The translations under genes were made by a program, and so were the position numbers. A stretch of 64,000 nucleotides of DNA. It comes from Pseudomonadota bacterium (GTDB taxonomy: Bacteria; Pseudomonadota; Gammaproteobacteria; Steroidobacterales; Steroidobacteraceae). Each line of letters begins with the position of its first letter. Within the stretch, counting starts at the first letter, position 1. This document shows positions 43,578-52,483 of this stretch, in pieces. Location: NCBI GenBank assembly GCA_016713725.1, contig JADJOO010000016.1, positions 1 through 64,000 of the forward strand, read 5' to 3'. The notes beneath the pieces are model-generated. The model was not told where the DNA came from. It was given only the letters and a program-made list of their open reading frames with translations, and did not search any database.

Positions 43578-45142
43578 GCCGTGCCGGTGCGCACGGCCAT
43601 CGCGGCGCGCCACACATCGAACCGGTTGAGCACGGGATGTTTCCCGGTCGGGGCAAACGACTTTTCGATGGGTACGGGTTGCCAGTCCGGCGGCTGGCCT
43701 GCGGCCAGGTAAGCAATGCCGCGAGAAGTGGCTTCGAGCAGCGTCGGTCGTTCGACGGTCATCTGCGTGACTTCGGCCAGGACTTCACACAGGTAGTCGC
43801 ACGCGGCGAGTCCACCGGTGATCGTCAGTCGCTGCAAGGGAGTCGCACGGTGCATCGCGAGCACGTTGACTGCGATCAGGAACGCGATGCTCTCGACGAC
43901 GGCACCGATCCGCTGCAGCTCGGTCGCCTTATCCTCGTGTGTGGCGGAGCCGCCGACGGGCGCCAGAAATTCGCTCTGGAAGTCGGGCAACCAGTAAGGC
44001 GCGCCGAGTCCGCCGATTCCGTTCATGAACAGGAGCGGTACGTCACCGCCCGCTAGCGATGCCGACAACGTTTTCAGCGTGCGCCTGACGTCGACGCCGA
44101 CTCGCTTGCCCAGCCACTCGAGCGCGGCGTAGCCGCCGTTGACCGTGCCTTCGTGGCAGTAGAGTGCGCCCGCCGCATCGTCGGTCCGTGCGAAAAGCAC
44201 GCTCTTCAGTAACCCACGCGGCGCTTGACCCGCACCGTCACGCAACACGCGTTGCACGAAAGCGCCCGTTCCAGCGTTGACGTAAGCAGTAGTCGTCGAG
44301 GGCGGGCCGAACGCAAAGACCGCGGCGGACTGGTCCCCGCTGCACGCGAGCAGAGGCGCACGCCGGGTTGCATCGAACGGGACCGAGCCGAAATCGTGCA
44401 GCGTGCCGACACAACGCGGCAGGACGGCAGCCGGGATGCCGAATGCCTCGAGCAGCGGAGGCGACCAGTCCAGGAGCGCGGGGTCGAAAAGCAGCGTGCG
44501 TGATGCGTTGGCCGGGTCGGCGCAGGCTTCGTCCGCCGCGCACAGACCCTGCACCAGGAAGCTGGCGAGCGGCCCGATGCAGAGCCGTTCGTCGCGCAAA
44601 GCCAGCCGCACGGCCGGCAACTCGTCCAGGCACCAGCGCATCTTGCTTGCACCATAGTGCGACGACAGCGGCAGCCCCGTGAGCTCCCGGACCCAGCCAG
44701 AGCGCGTGCCCAGATGCTCATCGAGCCAGGCGGCGTTGCGGCGATCCTGCCAGGAGAGTGCGGGGCTCAACGGTGTCCGGTCGTTGCGGTCCCAGCAGCA
44801 GATGGTCGAGCGCTGCGTGGCGAGACCGGCCGCAGCGATCGGCCGGCCAGTGGCGAGCGGCGATTCGGCGACATCGCGCGCTGCGGTTCGCAGCGACTGC
44901 AGCAGTTCGGCCGCGTCGTGCTCCACGCGATCCTCGCCTGTTCTTCGTGTATTGATCGGGACGTGGGCGGTCGCCACTTCGCGGCCGAGTGAATCGAACA
45001 GGACCGCGCGACTCGACGTGCCACCCTGATCCAGCGCGAGGTACAGCGCACGCGATTCGCCGGGAGGCTGCAGTTCGCGGCGGATCGCGCTCAGTTCACC
45101 GGCGAGCCAGGCGAGGCCTTCGTCATCGTCGCGGGCACTCAT
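43574..45142 (-). CDS. FGGY-family carbohydrate kinase, glycerol kinase-like
   Basis: 522 residues: ATPase fold start LALDQGGTSSRAVLFDSLG, then QDRRNAAWLDEHLG, GDQSAAVFAFG, YVNAGTGAFVQ and the late ITGGLAACDYLCEVLAEVT. The DQGGTSSR start is that of glycerol kinase, but NxGT-type details in the middle differ, so the sugar or polyol is uncertain. It overlaps the GDPD gene by 4 bp; a phosphodiesterase that frees glycerol 3-phosphate or a glycerol-like alcohol next to a kinase suggests one pathway. Confidence 0.82.
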   Translation of the reverse strand: MSARDDDEGLAWLAGELSAIRRELQPPGESRALYLALDQGGTSSRAVLFDSLGREVATAHVPINTRRTGEDRVEHDAAELLQSLRTAARDVAESPLATGRPIAAAGLATQRSTICCWDRNDRTPLSPALSWQDRRNAAWLDEHLGTRSGWVRELTGLPLSSHYGASKMRWCLDELPAVRLALRDERLCIGPLASFLVQGLCAADEACADPANASRTLLFDPALLDWSPPLLEAFGIPAAVLPRCVGTLHDFGSVPFDATRRAPLLACSGDQSAAVFAFGPPSTTTAYVNAGTGAFVQRVLRDGAGQAPRGLLKSVLFARTDDAAGALYCHEGTVNGGYAALEWLGKRVGVDVRRTLKTLSASLAGGDVPLLFMNGIGGLGAPYWLPDFQSEFLAPVGGSATHEDKATELQRIGAVVESIAFLIAVNVLAMHRATPLQRLTITGGLAACDYLCEVLAEVTQMTVERPTLLEATSRGIAYLAAGQPPDWQPVPIEKSFAPTGKHPVLNRFDVWRAAMAVRTGTA

Positions 45143-45903
45143 GCTCCGGATGCGGCCTCGTCATACTGAGTGCGCAGGCTGCGCACGGCCATCGTCTCGA
45201 CGTACTTTGCACCAAGCTCGCGGCAATGACGCGCGGTTTCGAGGTCGCGCACTTCGTAGATGGCCCAGTCCCACGGCCCCGGCCACAACTGCCCCGTCAT
45301 GGCGGGCACGCGCTCGAGGTTGCAGAAGAGGAACTCAGGCGCGAGCGCAGTCGCTTCGCGCAGGCTGTCCGCGTCGTATTGATTCAGCACCCAGCCGATC
45401 CGTGCGCCTGTCATCTGCCGCAGGATCTTGACGGCGGCGAGATCGAACGAGATCAGCACGCAGCGACTCAGCACGGGTTGCAGGACGTCGCTCACCCGGC
45501 GCAGCACGGCTTCGTGACCGAATCGACGCAGGCTCGCGCGCTTCACCTCGACGAATGCAGTGACGTGATCCCAGCCGGCGATCGCCTCCACCGCCTGTGC
45601 CAGCGACGGGGCGCAGGTATAGGCGAAACGTTCGCCGAGACGGCTGACCTCGCCGACCGGAATCTCGGCCAGTTGCGACCAGGACAGTGAATGCACGCTT
45701 TCGGGACGGTTGCCGACACGGGCGAGATCCGAATCGTGGAACACGACGGGGACGTGGTCGGCCGTCAGTTGCACGTCGAACTCGACGTGGCGCACGCCCA
45801 GGGCCACGGCCGATTCCAGTGCCTGCAATGTATTCTCGGGAAACTCAATGGCATTACCGCGATGAGCGACAATCTCCGGCAGCCAGGTGTCGTTGCTGTT
45901 CAT
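45139..45903 (-). CDS. Glycerophosphodiester phosphodiesterase
   Basis: 254 residues, a TIM-barrel GDPD: IVAHRGNAIEFPENTLQALESAVALGVRHVEFDVQLTADHVPVVFHDSDL carries both catalytic His (HRG, HD) and the metal-binding Glu/Asp (PENT, EFDVQ). No signal peptide, so cytoplasmic, like UgpQ. It cleaves glycerophosphodiesters to glycerol 3-phosphate and an alcohol. First gene of a two-gene operon with the FGGY kinase. Confidence 0.9.
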   Translation of the reverse strand: MNSNDTWLPEIVAHRGNAIEFPENTLQALESAVALGVRHVEFDVQLTADHVPVVFHDSDLARVGNRPESVHSLSWSQLAEIPVGEVSRLGERFAYTCAPSLAQAVEAIAGWDHVTAFVEVKRASLRRFGHEAVLRRVSDVLQPVLSRCVLISFDLAAVKILRQMTGARIGWVLNQYDADSLREATALAPEFLFCNLERVPAMTGQLWPGPWDWAIYEVRDLETARHCRELGAKYVETMAVRSLRTQYDEAASGA

Positions 45904-46108
45904 GGCTCTCCTCCGTGCAGGCGGCTGCGTTCCGGACGCGGAGTTTACTTAATGAGCACCCCCGCGCGCTTGACGACATTGGACCCGATCGCCGCGCAAT
46001 GTGACGAGCGTCACTCATGGACAGTGCCGGTCACCAGGATGGACGTGTGCTGTCACCCACGCCTCGTCGAGACCGCCCTGATGGCTTGTGATTGCTGGGG
46101 CAGCGCGT

Positions 46109-46124
46109 TGGCATGCAAGTTGCT
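46109..46124 (+). promoter_or_regulatory. Candidate sigma-54 promoter
   Basis: TGGCATGCAAGTTGCT has the -24 GG and -12 GC with exactly 10 bases between, one mismatch from TGGCACG-N4-TTGCT. It lies 35 bp upstream of the ATG at 46160, which places transcription start near 46136. In a GC-rich genome such matches can be chance; no enhancer-binding regulator gene is nearby. Confidence 0.5.
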
Positions 46125-46159
46125 GTCTCCTTGACCAGGAACACCTGCATACAAAGACC

Positions 46160-46417
46160 ATGTCCGACACGATCACCCCAGAGGAAGTCCTCGCCCTGCT
46201 TTTTCCCGAACCGGCCTCCGCCGGAAATCCGGCTGCGTCGGTAACGGCTTTCGTCCGCGACCCGCACGGCGGGTTGATGCTGGCCTCCGTGGTGCCTAGC
46301 CGCACCCTGCTGGAAACGGCCCGGGTCGCCGGCCGCTGGAACAGCGGTACCCCGATTCTCGATCCCCAGACGCGCGAAATCATCGGGTACGAACTGGCAC
46401 CGCTCGCGGTCGCCTGA
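46160..46417 (+). CDS. Small hypothetical protein (85 aa)
   Basis: MSDTITPEEVLALLFPEP... with a short acidic helix followed by a predicted beta-rich segment (VTAFVRDPHGGLMLASVVPSR, GTPILDPQTREIIGYELAPLAV). There is no signal peptide or membrane helix. I do not recognise a family. It stands alone between divergent GDPD and the channel gene, with a candidate sigma-54 promoter upstream and no strong ribosome site close to the ATG. The codon pattern is that of the genome, so it is probably real. Confidence 0.55.
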   Translation: MSDTITPEEVLALLFPEPASAGNPAASVTAFVRDPHGGLMLASVVPSRTLLETARVAGRWNSGTPILDPQTREIIGYELAPLAVA

Positions 46418-46588
46418 CCTGGCCAACCTCCCTTTGCGCTGCCGACCGCGTGGCGGCGTGCGCTATATTTGGCGCTGCGCAGGGCGGCGTGCCGCCGCCC
46501 CTGACGGGGTAGCCATTTGCTTTCTTCTCGCCGGACCGGCGACTTGCCCGGGTCACGACGGATTCGACTCGGCTGGGTACGTCGCAGG

Positions 46589-47546
46589 ATGCGCCGTATC
46601 CGCGCTGAGCGGGGCGACCATGCGCTGCCGCTCCGCATCCGGCGCGCCACTCGTCCCGCCGAAATCACACTACTGCTGCGTGCCGGCTTCGTGCTGTTGC
46701 TGGTCGTATCGGTGTTCGTCGTATTCCTGCTCGACCGCGATGGCTTGTGGGACCAGATCGACGGCCACGTCTCCGTCTCGGACGTCATCTACTTCACGAT
46801 GGTCACCATCACGACCGTCGGCTACGGCGACATCGTCCCGGTCTCCGACCAGGCGCGTCTGATCGACGCATTTTTCGTCACGCCCGTACGGATTTTCGTC
46901 TGGCTTACGTTTCTGGGTACGGCGTACCAGCTCATCATCCAGCGGCTCATCGAGGAATGGCGCATGTTGCGTTTGCAGCGCGAATTGAAAGATCACGTCA
47001 TTCTCTGCGGTTACGGCCACAGCGGCTCCATCGCCGCTTCCGAACTGCTGCTGCGGGGCTGGGAGGCCGAGCAGATCGCCGTGATCGACCCTGACCGCGA
47101 GGAAGTCACGCGCGCGTTCGGTCATCGTCAGCGTCGGTCGTGACGACACCACCGTGCTGATCGTCCTCACGGTACGCGCGCTGGCGAGCAGGGTTCGCAT
47201 CATTGCCAGCGTTGCCGAACCGGAGAACGTGAAGATCGTGCGCTCGGGCGGCGCCGACGAGACCGTCGCGCCGTCGCGCGTTGGCGGCTACCTGATGGCC
47301 GATGCAGTCGGCACGCAAGGCACGATCGACTTCGTGTCTGAATTGCTGTCCTACCGCGGGAAGTGCCAGCTCGTCGAGCGTGAGGCCCGTGCGGAAGAAG
47401 TGGGGCGCCTGGCGCGCGAAACCGAGGGCACCTTGATCGTCGAGATTCGTCGCGGGCAACGGCGGTTCGGATGCTGGGACGATCCGACGTTGCGCGTCGA
47501 AGCGGGCGATCGCGTCATCGCCATCGACGCAGCCGACAGCCGTTGA
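46589..47546 (+). pseudogene. Ion channel with RCK (TrkA-N/C) domains, internal deletion
   Basis: Two membrane helices flank the K+ selectivity filter TITTVGYGDIVPVS. The RCK domain begins LKDHVILCGYGHSGSIAASELLLRGWEAEQIAVIDPDREEVTRA, and then about 30 residues of the Rossmann fold are absent: the next recognisable piece, VIVSVGRDDTTVLIVLTVRALA, follows immediately in another frame (junction near 47117). The C-terminal TrkA-C-like domain (VGGYLMADAVGTQG ... AGDRVIAID) is complete. A deletion of about 100 bp in GCGCGCG sequence, real or assembly-made, inactivates it. ATG 46589 is used; a TTG at 46517 is also in frame. Confidence 0.78.
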
Positions 47547-47606
47547 CGCACGCATTCAATGGCGACACAAAATGCGAGTATGTCGCTGCCACGCAAGGAA
47601 ACCTTC

Positions 47607-48395
47607 ATGATGAAACTCGGGCTTAACCCGGCAACCGCCGTCGCGCGGCAGCGCGGCCAGTCTACGGTGGCCTTCCTCGCGCTCGGTGCCGCGCTCGCCG
47701 TCGGTCTCGTGCTGTCCGCGTGGATCGTTGCGTCGAGCCTGGAACGCATCAAGCTCGCGGGCGACAGGATCACGGTGAAGGGCTATGCGGAAGAGAAAGT
47801 GGTCTCCGACGCTGGCACCTGGCGCGCCATCGTCAGCGTGCGCGCACCTGATCTTTCGATGGCTTACGGCAAGCTCGATGCCGACTCGGCGCGCGTCGTG
47901 AAGTACATGGAATCGGTCGCGGGCGCCGACGCAGGGAGACTGCAGCAGGGTACCGTCAATACGCAGACCGTCCATGAGTTCGGCCCTGGTGGCGTGCAGA
48001 CAGGTCGCGTTCTCGGGTACGAACTGAGCCGTCAGTTTGAGTTCTCGTCGAAGAACGTCGCGCAGATCGGCACCATTGCCACGAGGGCATCACGCTTGAT
48101 CAGTGACGGCATTGCGATCAGTGCGATGCCGCCGCAGTATTTCTTCACCGACCTGAACGCAGTGAAAGTGCGGCTGATCGGCGCGGCGACCAGGGATTCC
48201 CTGCTGCGAGCGCAGCAGTTCGCGGCAAACAGCGGCGTGACAGTGGGGCCGTTGCGCTCGGCGTCGCAAGGCGTGTTCCAGATCACGTCGCCGAACTCGA
48301 CGGAAACGGCTGACTACGGCAGCTATGACACGAGCACGGTCGAAAAGCTAGTCAAGGCCGTGGTGACGGTGGAGTACGCGGTCGTGCGCAAATAG
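47607..48395 (+). CDS. SIMPL domain (DUF541) periplasmic protein
   Basis: 262 residues: an N-terminal membrane anchor or signal segment (about residues 24-46, AFLALGAALAVGLVLSAWIV) and a SIMPL domain (ITVKGYAEEKVVSDAGTWRAIVSVRAPDLSMAYGKL ... VVTVEYAVVRK). SIMPL proteins form ring assemblies in the periplasm; function is poorly known. ATG 47607 follows AAGGAAACC; an earlier ATG at 47559 has no such site. Confidence 0.82.
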   Translation: MMKLGLNPATAVARQRGQSTVAFLALGAALAVGLVLSAWIVASSLERIKLAGDRITVKGYAEEKVVSDAGTWRAIVSVRAPDLSMAYGKLDADSARVVKYMESVAGADAGRLQQGTVNTQTVHEFGPGGVQTGRVLGYELSRQFEFSSKNVAQIGTIATRASRLISDGIAISAMPPQYFFTDLNAVKVRLIGAATRDSLLRAQQFAANSGVTVGPLRSASQGVFQITSPNSTETADYGSYDTSTVEKLVKAVVTVEYAVVRK

Positions 48396-48458
48396 TGTTT
48401 GCTCACTCATCCGCGCGGCGCGCGACCTCGCCCGCTGACGCGCCAGAGGTGAGAAGGG

Positions 48459-49632
48459 TCAGAACGCGTTGATGCCGGTCAGCTCGCGACCGATCGTGAG
48501 CTGGTGAATGGTCTCGGTGCCTTCGTACGTGATGACGCTCTCGAGGTTGAGCGCGTGCCGGATCGGCACGTACTCGGCGCTGATGCCAGAGCCGCCAAGG
48601 ATGTCGCGCGCGTCGCGCGCGACTTCGATCGCCGCTCGGCAATTGTTCCACTTCGCGAGCGACACGTGCGAAGGCGACATGAGGCCCTGATCCTTCAGGC
48701 GGCCGAGCTGCAACGACATCAGCTGCGCCAACGTGATCTTCCGCGACATCTCGGCGAGCCGGATCTGGATCGCCTGTGTCGCGGCCAGCGGCCGGTTGAA
48801 CAGGATCCGCGTCCCGGTGTACTCGAGCACCTCCTTGAGGCACGCCTGCGCGGCGCCGATGACGCCCCAGGTGATGCCGTAGCGGGCCTGCGTAAGGCAC
48901 GAGAGCGGCGCCTTGATGCCGCACGTGGTGCCGGGAAGCATCGCTGAATCGGGCACGATCACGTCATTCAGGAAGATCGCGCCGGTTGCCGACGCGCGCA
49001 GCGAGAACTTGTTCTCGATCTCAGGGGTTTCGAGGCCCTTCGTGCCCCGGTCCACCAGGAAGCCGCGGATGCCTTCCTCGGCCCGCGCCCAGACGATGAA
49101 CACGTCGGCGATCGGCGAGTTCGTGATCCACATCTTGCCGCCATTCAGCACCCAGTCGCCGCCACGACGCTTCGCATGCGTCTTCATGTTGGCCGGGTCC
49201 GAACCACCGTGCGGTTCGGTGAGGCCGAACGCACCGATCACTTCGCCTTGCGCCATGCGCGGCAGGTAGCGCTGCTTCTGCTCGTCGCTGCCGTACGTGT
49301 AGATCGGGTACATGCAGAGCGACGACTGCACCGACACGAAGCTGCGCAGGCCCGAATCGCCGCGTTCGAGTTCCTGGCAGATGAGGCCATAGCTCACGGC
49401 GTTCATGCCCGCACAGCCGAAGCCCTCGAGCGAGCTGCCGAGCAGGCCGAGCCCCGCGAGCTCGCCGACCAGTTCCCCTGGGGAACGTGTGGTTCTCGAA
49501 ATGCGGCCGGATGATCGGGAGCACGGCGTCGTCAACGAAGCGCGCAACGGAGTCCTGCACCATGCGCTCCTCTTCGGAGAGCGAGGCGCGGACGTCGTAC
49601 AGGTCGAGCGGGTTCAGGGCGGAGGCGGGCAC
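48459..49632 (-). pseudogene. gcdH: Glutaryl-CoA dehydrogenase, one-base frameshift
   Basis: The N-terminus (VPASALNPLDLYDVRASLSEEERMVQDSVARFVDDAVLPIIRPHFENHTFP) is in one frame and the rest in another; the switch falls at a GGGG run, 49474-49483, so one extra G. The remainder is a full GcdH: GAFGLTEPHGGSDPANMKTHA, KMWITNSPIADVFIVWA, and YEGTETIHQLTIGRELTG with the catalytic Glu. It oxidises and decarboxylates glutaryl-CoA to crotonyl-CoA in lysine/tryptophan breakdown. Corrected length about 390 residues; start GTG 49632. A sequencing error is the simplest explanation. Confidence 0.88.
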
Positions 49633-49736
49633 GGGGGCTCCCGGTCGGGTACTTGTTCGGCGGGGGCGCAATTCTAATGGAAACTGTGGCCTGACACCCC
49701 GTGGCGGCACTATGCTGACTGGTCGGACGACTCGTC

Positions 49737-50004
49737 ATGAAAATCCCGGAATTGCTGCTCGTTGGAACCGCCCATCAGGGCCGCTCGCCCGCGGAAGTCA
49801 ACGCGGACATCAACGAACTGGCCAACCCGGATTTCCGTTCCAGGATCGACGCGCTGCCGAGCGGGCCGAAGCGGGGGGGCCATCGGCGATCGGGCCAGTC
49901 GCGAGGAACTCTTACCCGCTTCATTGAATCTCGAAACTCGGCGGGCCGTATTGGCGGCGATGAGTGTCGCTGTCATTGAACAAATTTCAAACGGAATTTT
50001 ATAA
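49737..50004 (+). pseudogene. Small hypothetical protein with a G-run frameshift
   Basis: MKIPELLLVGTAHQGRSPAEVNADINELANPDFRSRIDALPSGPKR runs into a seven-G run at 49873-49879. Beyond it the better frame is one base over: GAIGDRASREELLPASLNLETRRAVLAAMSVAVIEQISNGIL, ending at 50004. Removing one G gives an 88-residue protein. No family recognised. The AT-rich 50005-50065 after it holds the promoter and ribosome site (AGGAGT) of the OmpA lipoprotein gene. Confidence 0.5.
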
Positions 50005-50065
50005 TTAGACTTTCAGGAATATAAGATGTCAACATACTGTAAAGTTTTTAAATCAGGAGTCACTC

Positions 50066-50764
50066 ATGAATCATCCCGTTAGTTCTGGCTTTCTCGCCCT
50101 GCTTGCCGCCGCGGCGGTGGCCCTGGCGGGGTGCGCCTCGATGGAAGACTTCGCGACGAACCCGGAGAAGGAAAAGACGCGCAAGGGCACCGGCTACGGC
50201 GCGGCTGCTGGCGCGGTCGTTGGACTGCTTAGCGCCGGCAACAATCCTTTCAAGTCCGCCATGATCGGCGCGGCCGCCGGCGCGCTCGTCGGCGGTTCGG
50301 TCGGGTATTACCAGGACAAGCAGGAAGCGAAGCTGCGCCAGCAGATGGCGGGTACGGGCGTCGATGTTGTGCGCACGGGCGACAACATCACCCTCGACAT
50401 GCCGGGCGGCGTGACGTTCGCGTTCGACAGCTCCGACCTGAATGCCCAGTTCTATCCGGTACTGGACAAGGTTGCGGCAACGCTTAAGGAGTTTGACAAG
50501 ACAGTCATCGAGGTGGCCGGGCACACCGACAGTGTTGGTAGCGACGCGTACAACCAGCAGCTGTCAGACAAGCGCGCCAGCAGCGTGGCGTCCTATCTGT
50601 CGAGTCACGGTGTCAACCAGACGCGCATCGTGACGGTAGGTGCCGGGGAGTCTCACCCCGTCGCGACGAACGACACGGAAGACGGCCGCGCGCAGAACCG
50701 GCGCGTGGAAATCACGATCGTGCCGGTCACGGAGGACAGCGTCCAGAAGGCGAAGCAGGGCTGA
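50066..50764 (+). CDS. OmpA-family lipoprotein with glycine-zipper region
   Basis: 232 residues: lipoprotein signal peptide with lipobox LAGC, a glycine-zipper segment (about 42-80, GYGAAAGAVVGLLSAG ... GAAAGALVGGSVGYY) and a C-terminal OmpA peptidoglycan-binding domain (IEVAGHTDSVGSDAYNQQLSDKRASSVASYL ... QNRRVEI). It probably links outer membrane and cell wall, like YiaD. Strong AGGAGT ribosome site. Confidence 0.9.
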   Translation: MNHPVSSGFLALLAAAAVALAGCASMEDFATNPEKEKTRKGTGYGAAAGAVVGLLSAGNNPFKSAMIGAAAGALVGGSVGYYQDKQEAKLRQQMAGTGVDVVRTGDNITLDMPGGVTFAFDSSDLNAQFYPVLDKVAATLKEFDKTVIEVAGHTDSVGSDAYNQQLSDKRASSVASYLSSHGVNQTRIVTVGAGESHPVATNDTEDGRAQNRRVEITIVPVTEDSVQKAKQG

Positions 50765-50914
50765 GTGCAGGGAGGATAGGGAGTGGGGTCAGGGGTTGGC
50801 AGCATGCTGGGCCTGGCACGCCCCTGGTCCGTTCGTGATTTGCCGGGCAGGTGCGCGAGGCGTAGGTTCAGAATGGATCGTGCCGCGATCCCGTAATCTT
50901 TTCAGGAGCGTCCG

Positions 50915-51451
50915 ATGGCGAGCAAAGTCAAAGCGTTCGTGAATGAGCAGGCTCATGTCCTGGCTGAACAGGCAACCCGGTTGCGCCGGGCACCCGGCAA
51001 GGCCGTTCGGGGCGTCGCCGCGAAATCGGCGAAAGGCATTCGAGCGCTGCAGGATCCGGTCCGCGTGGTGACGCACTCCGGAGTGAAGCTCACGAACGTG
51101 TCGCACGAGGCCGTGTTGAGCCTGATGGCGTTGCAGCTTGAAGTCGTCACGTCGGCGCTGTCGGACGCCGCCACGCAACTCGAGCGCGTAGCGCAATCGG
51201 ACAACGTCACTGACCTGGTGCGTGGCCAGGCTGACGAGCTGCGGGCGGTCCGCGAGCGGGTCGTCAGTGACGTGAACCGCGCGGTCTCGATCGTGCGGAA
51301 CGCGGGTCGCGGTGCGCGCAAGGTTGCCACCGAGACCTACGCAAAGGTGGCCCGGCCGGCGAAAGCGGCGAAGGCAAAGTCGACTCGCGCGCGCAAGGTG
51401 AAGCGCACCAGGCGTACGTCAAAGGTAAAGGCCAAGGCACGGGCCAAGTAG
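50915..51451 (+). CDS. Phasin-like protein with histone-like basic tail
   Basis: 178 residues. Residues 1-125 are amphipathic helices with little Pro or Trp, in the style of phasins (LSLMALQLEVVTSALSDAATQLERVAQSDNVTDLVRGQ). Residues 130-178 are Lys/Arg/Ala-rich (KAAKAKSTRARKVKRTRRTSKVKAKARAK), like a histone H1 tail. PhaF of Pseudomonas has this layout and ties polyhydroxyalkanoate granules to DNA. No pha genes are in the window. Convergent with rpoH, 24 bp apart. Confidence 0.7.
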   Translation: MASKVKAFVNEQAHVLAEQATRLRRAPGKAVRGVAAKSAKGIRALQDPVRVVTHSGVKLTNVSHEAVLSLMALQLEVVTSALSDAATQLERVAQSDNVTDLVRGQADELRAVRERVVSDVNRAVSIVRNAGRGARKVATETYAKVARPAKAAKAKSTRARKVKRTRRTSKVKAKARAK

Positions 51452-51475
51452 ACGGCGTGACCCGCGCGGGCGCCG

Positions 51476-52354
51476 TCAGGCGACAACGAGCTTCTGCAGC
51501 TTCTTCAGCGCATTCGCCTCGATCTGGCGAATGCGCTCGGCCGAAACGCCGTACTTGTCCGCGAGGTCGTGCAGCGTTGCCTTGGGCTCATCCACCCAGC
51601 GCGCGTGCAGGATTGCCCGGCTGCGTTCGTCGAGCTGTGCCATGGCTTTCGAGACGCGCTCGTCGACGTCGTCATCCCATTCCGCATTCTCGATCGCCAC
51701 CGCGGGGTCGGAGTCGGGAGCTGGCAGGTATGCCGACGGAGAGTACGAAGATGAGTCTTCGTCGTCGGCGTCCGGCGTCGGGTCGTACGAGACATCGCGT
51801 GACGACAGGCGCCGCTCCATCTCGGTCACATCGTGCTCGGTTACGCCCAGATCGCGTGCAATGGCAGTGGTCTCCGCGGCCGACAGCCAGCCCAGGTTCT
51901 TCTTGTGCTTGCGCAGGTTGAAAAACAGCTTCCGTTGCGCCTTGGTAGTGGCGACCTTCACCAGGCGCCAGTTGCGCAGTACGTACTCGTGAATCTCGGC
52001 ACGAATCCAATGAACCGCGAATGAAACGAGGCGCACTCCGACCACGGGGTCGAAGCGCTTCACTGCTTTCATGAGGCCGACGTTGCCTTCCTGCACGAGG
52101 TCGCCCATCGGCAGGCCGTAGCCGGCATAGCCGCGCGCGATGTGCAGCACGAACCGCAGGTGCGACAGCACGAGCTGCCGCGCCGCGTCGAGGTCCCCGT
52201 CGCGGTGGTAGCGGACGGCAAGCTCCTGCTCGTCCTCGCGGCTCAGGATCGGGATGCGGCTGACGGTGTCGGCGTACGCGTCGAAACTGCCAAGCGGGCC
52301 GGCCAGGGCCAGTTCAGCGGGCGTGCGGGTGACGAGGGCAGTGGCCGTAGTCAT
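51476..52354 (-). CDS. rpoH: Heat-shock sigma factor RpoH (sigma-32)
   Basis: 292 residues: region 2 (LVLSHLRFVLHIARGYAGYGLPMGDLVQEGNVGLMKAVKRFDP ... RLVSFAVHWIRAEIHEYVLRNW), the RpoH box with QRKLFFNLRK, and region 4 (LDERSRAILHARWVDEPKATLHDLADKYGVSAERIRQIEANALKKLQ). It directs RNA polymerase to heat-shock promoters. ATG 52354 has GGGAGGT upstream. It follows ftsX in the usual ftsY-E-X-rpoH order but is separated by a promoter with a CIRCE-like operator and by a repeat hairpin. Confidence 0.95.
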   Translation of the reverse strand: MTTATALVTRTPAELALAGPLGSFDAYADTVSRIPILSREDEQELAVRYHRDGDLDAARQLVLSHLRFVLHIARGYAGYGLPMGDLVQEGNVGLMKAVKRFDPVVGVRLVSFAVHWIRAEIHEYVLRNWRLVKVATTKAQRKLFFNLRKHKKNLGWLSAAETTAIARDLGVTEHDVTEMERRLSSRDVSYDPTPDADDEDSSSYSPSAYLPAPDSDPAVAIENAEWDDDVDERVSKAMAQLDERSRAILHARWVDEPKATLHDLADKYGVSAERIRQIEANALKKLQKLVVA

Positions 52355-52391
52355 CGATTCGAAGTACCTCCCAACCTGTGTGAATCCCATA

Positions 52392-52418
52392 TTAGCAGTC
52401 TGCGACTTGGAGTGCTAA
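52392..52418 (-). promoter_or_regulatory. CIRCE-like operator over the rpoH promoter
   Basis: TTAGCAGTC-N9-GAGTGCTAA, one mismatch from the CIRCE consensus TTAGCACTC-N9-GAGTGCTAA, the HrcA binding site. Read on the minus strand, TTAGCA can serve as a -35 and TAATAT, 18 bases later, as a -10, so the operator covers the promoter. The spacing to the rpoH ATG is about 38 bp. It suggests HrcA repression of rpoH. Confidence 0.75.
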
Positions 52419-52483
52419 ATGTCGGGGAAGTTCCTCATAACCGTGCTGCGGAAGCTGAAAGTTCAGTTAAAACAATAAATTAG

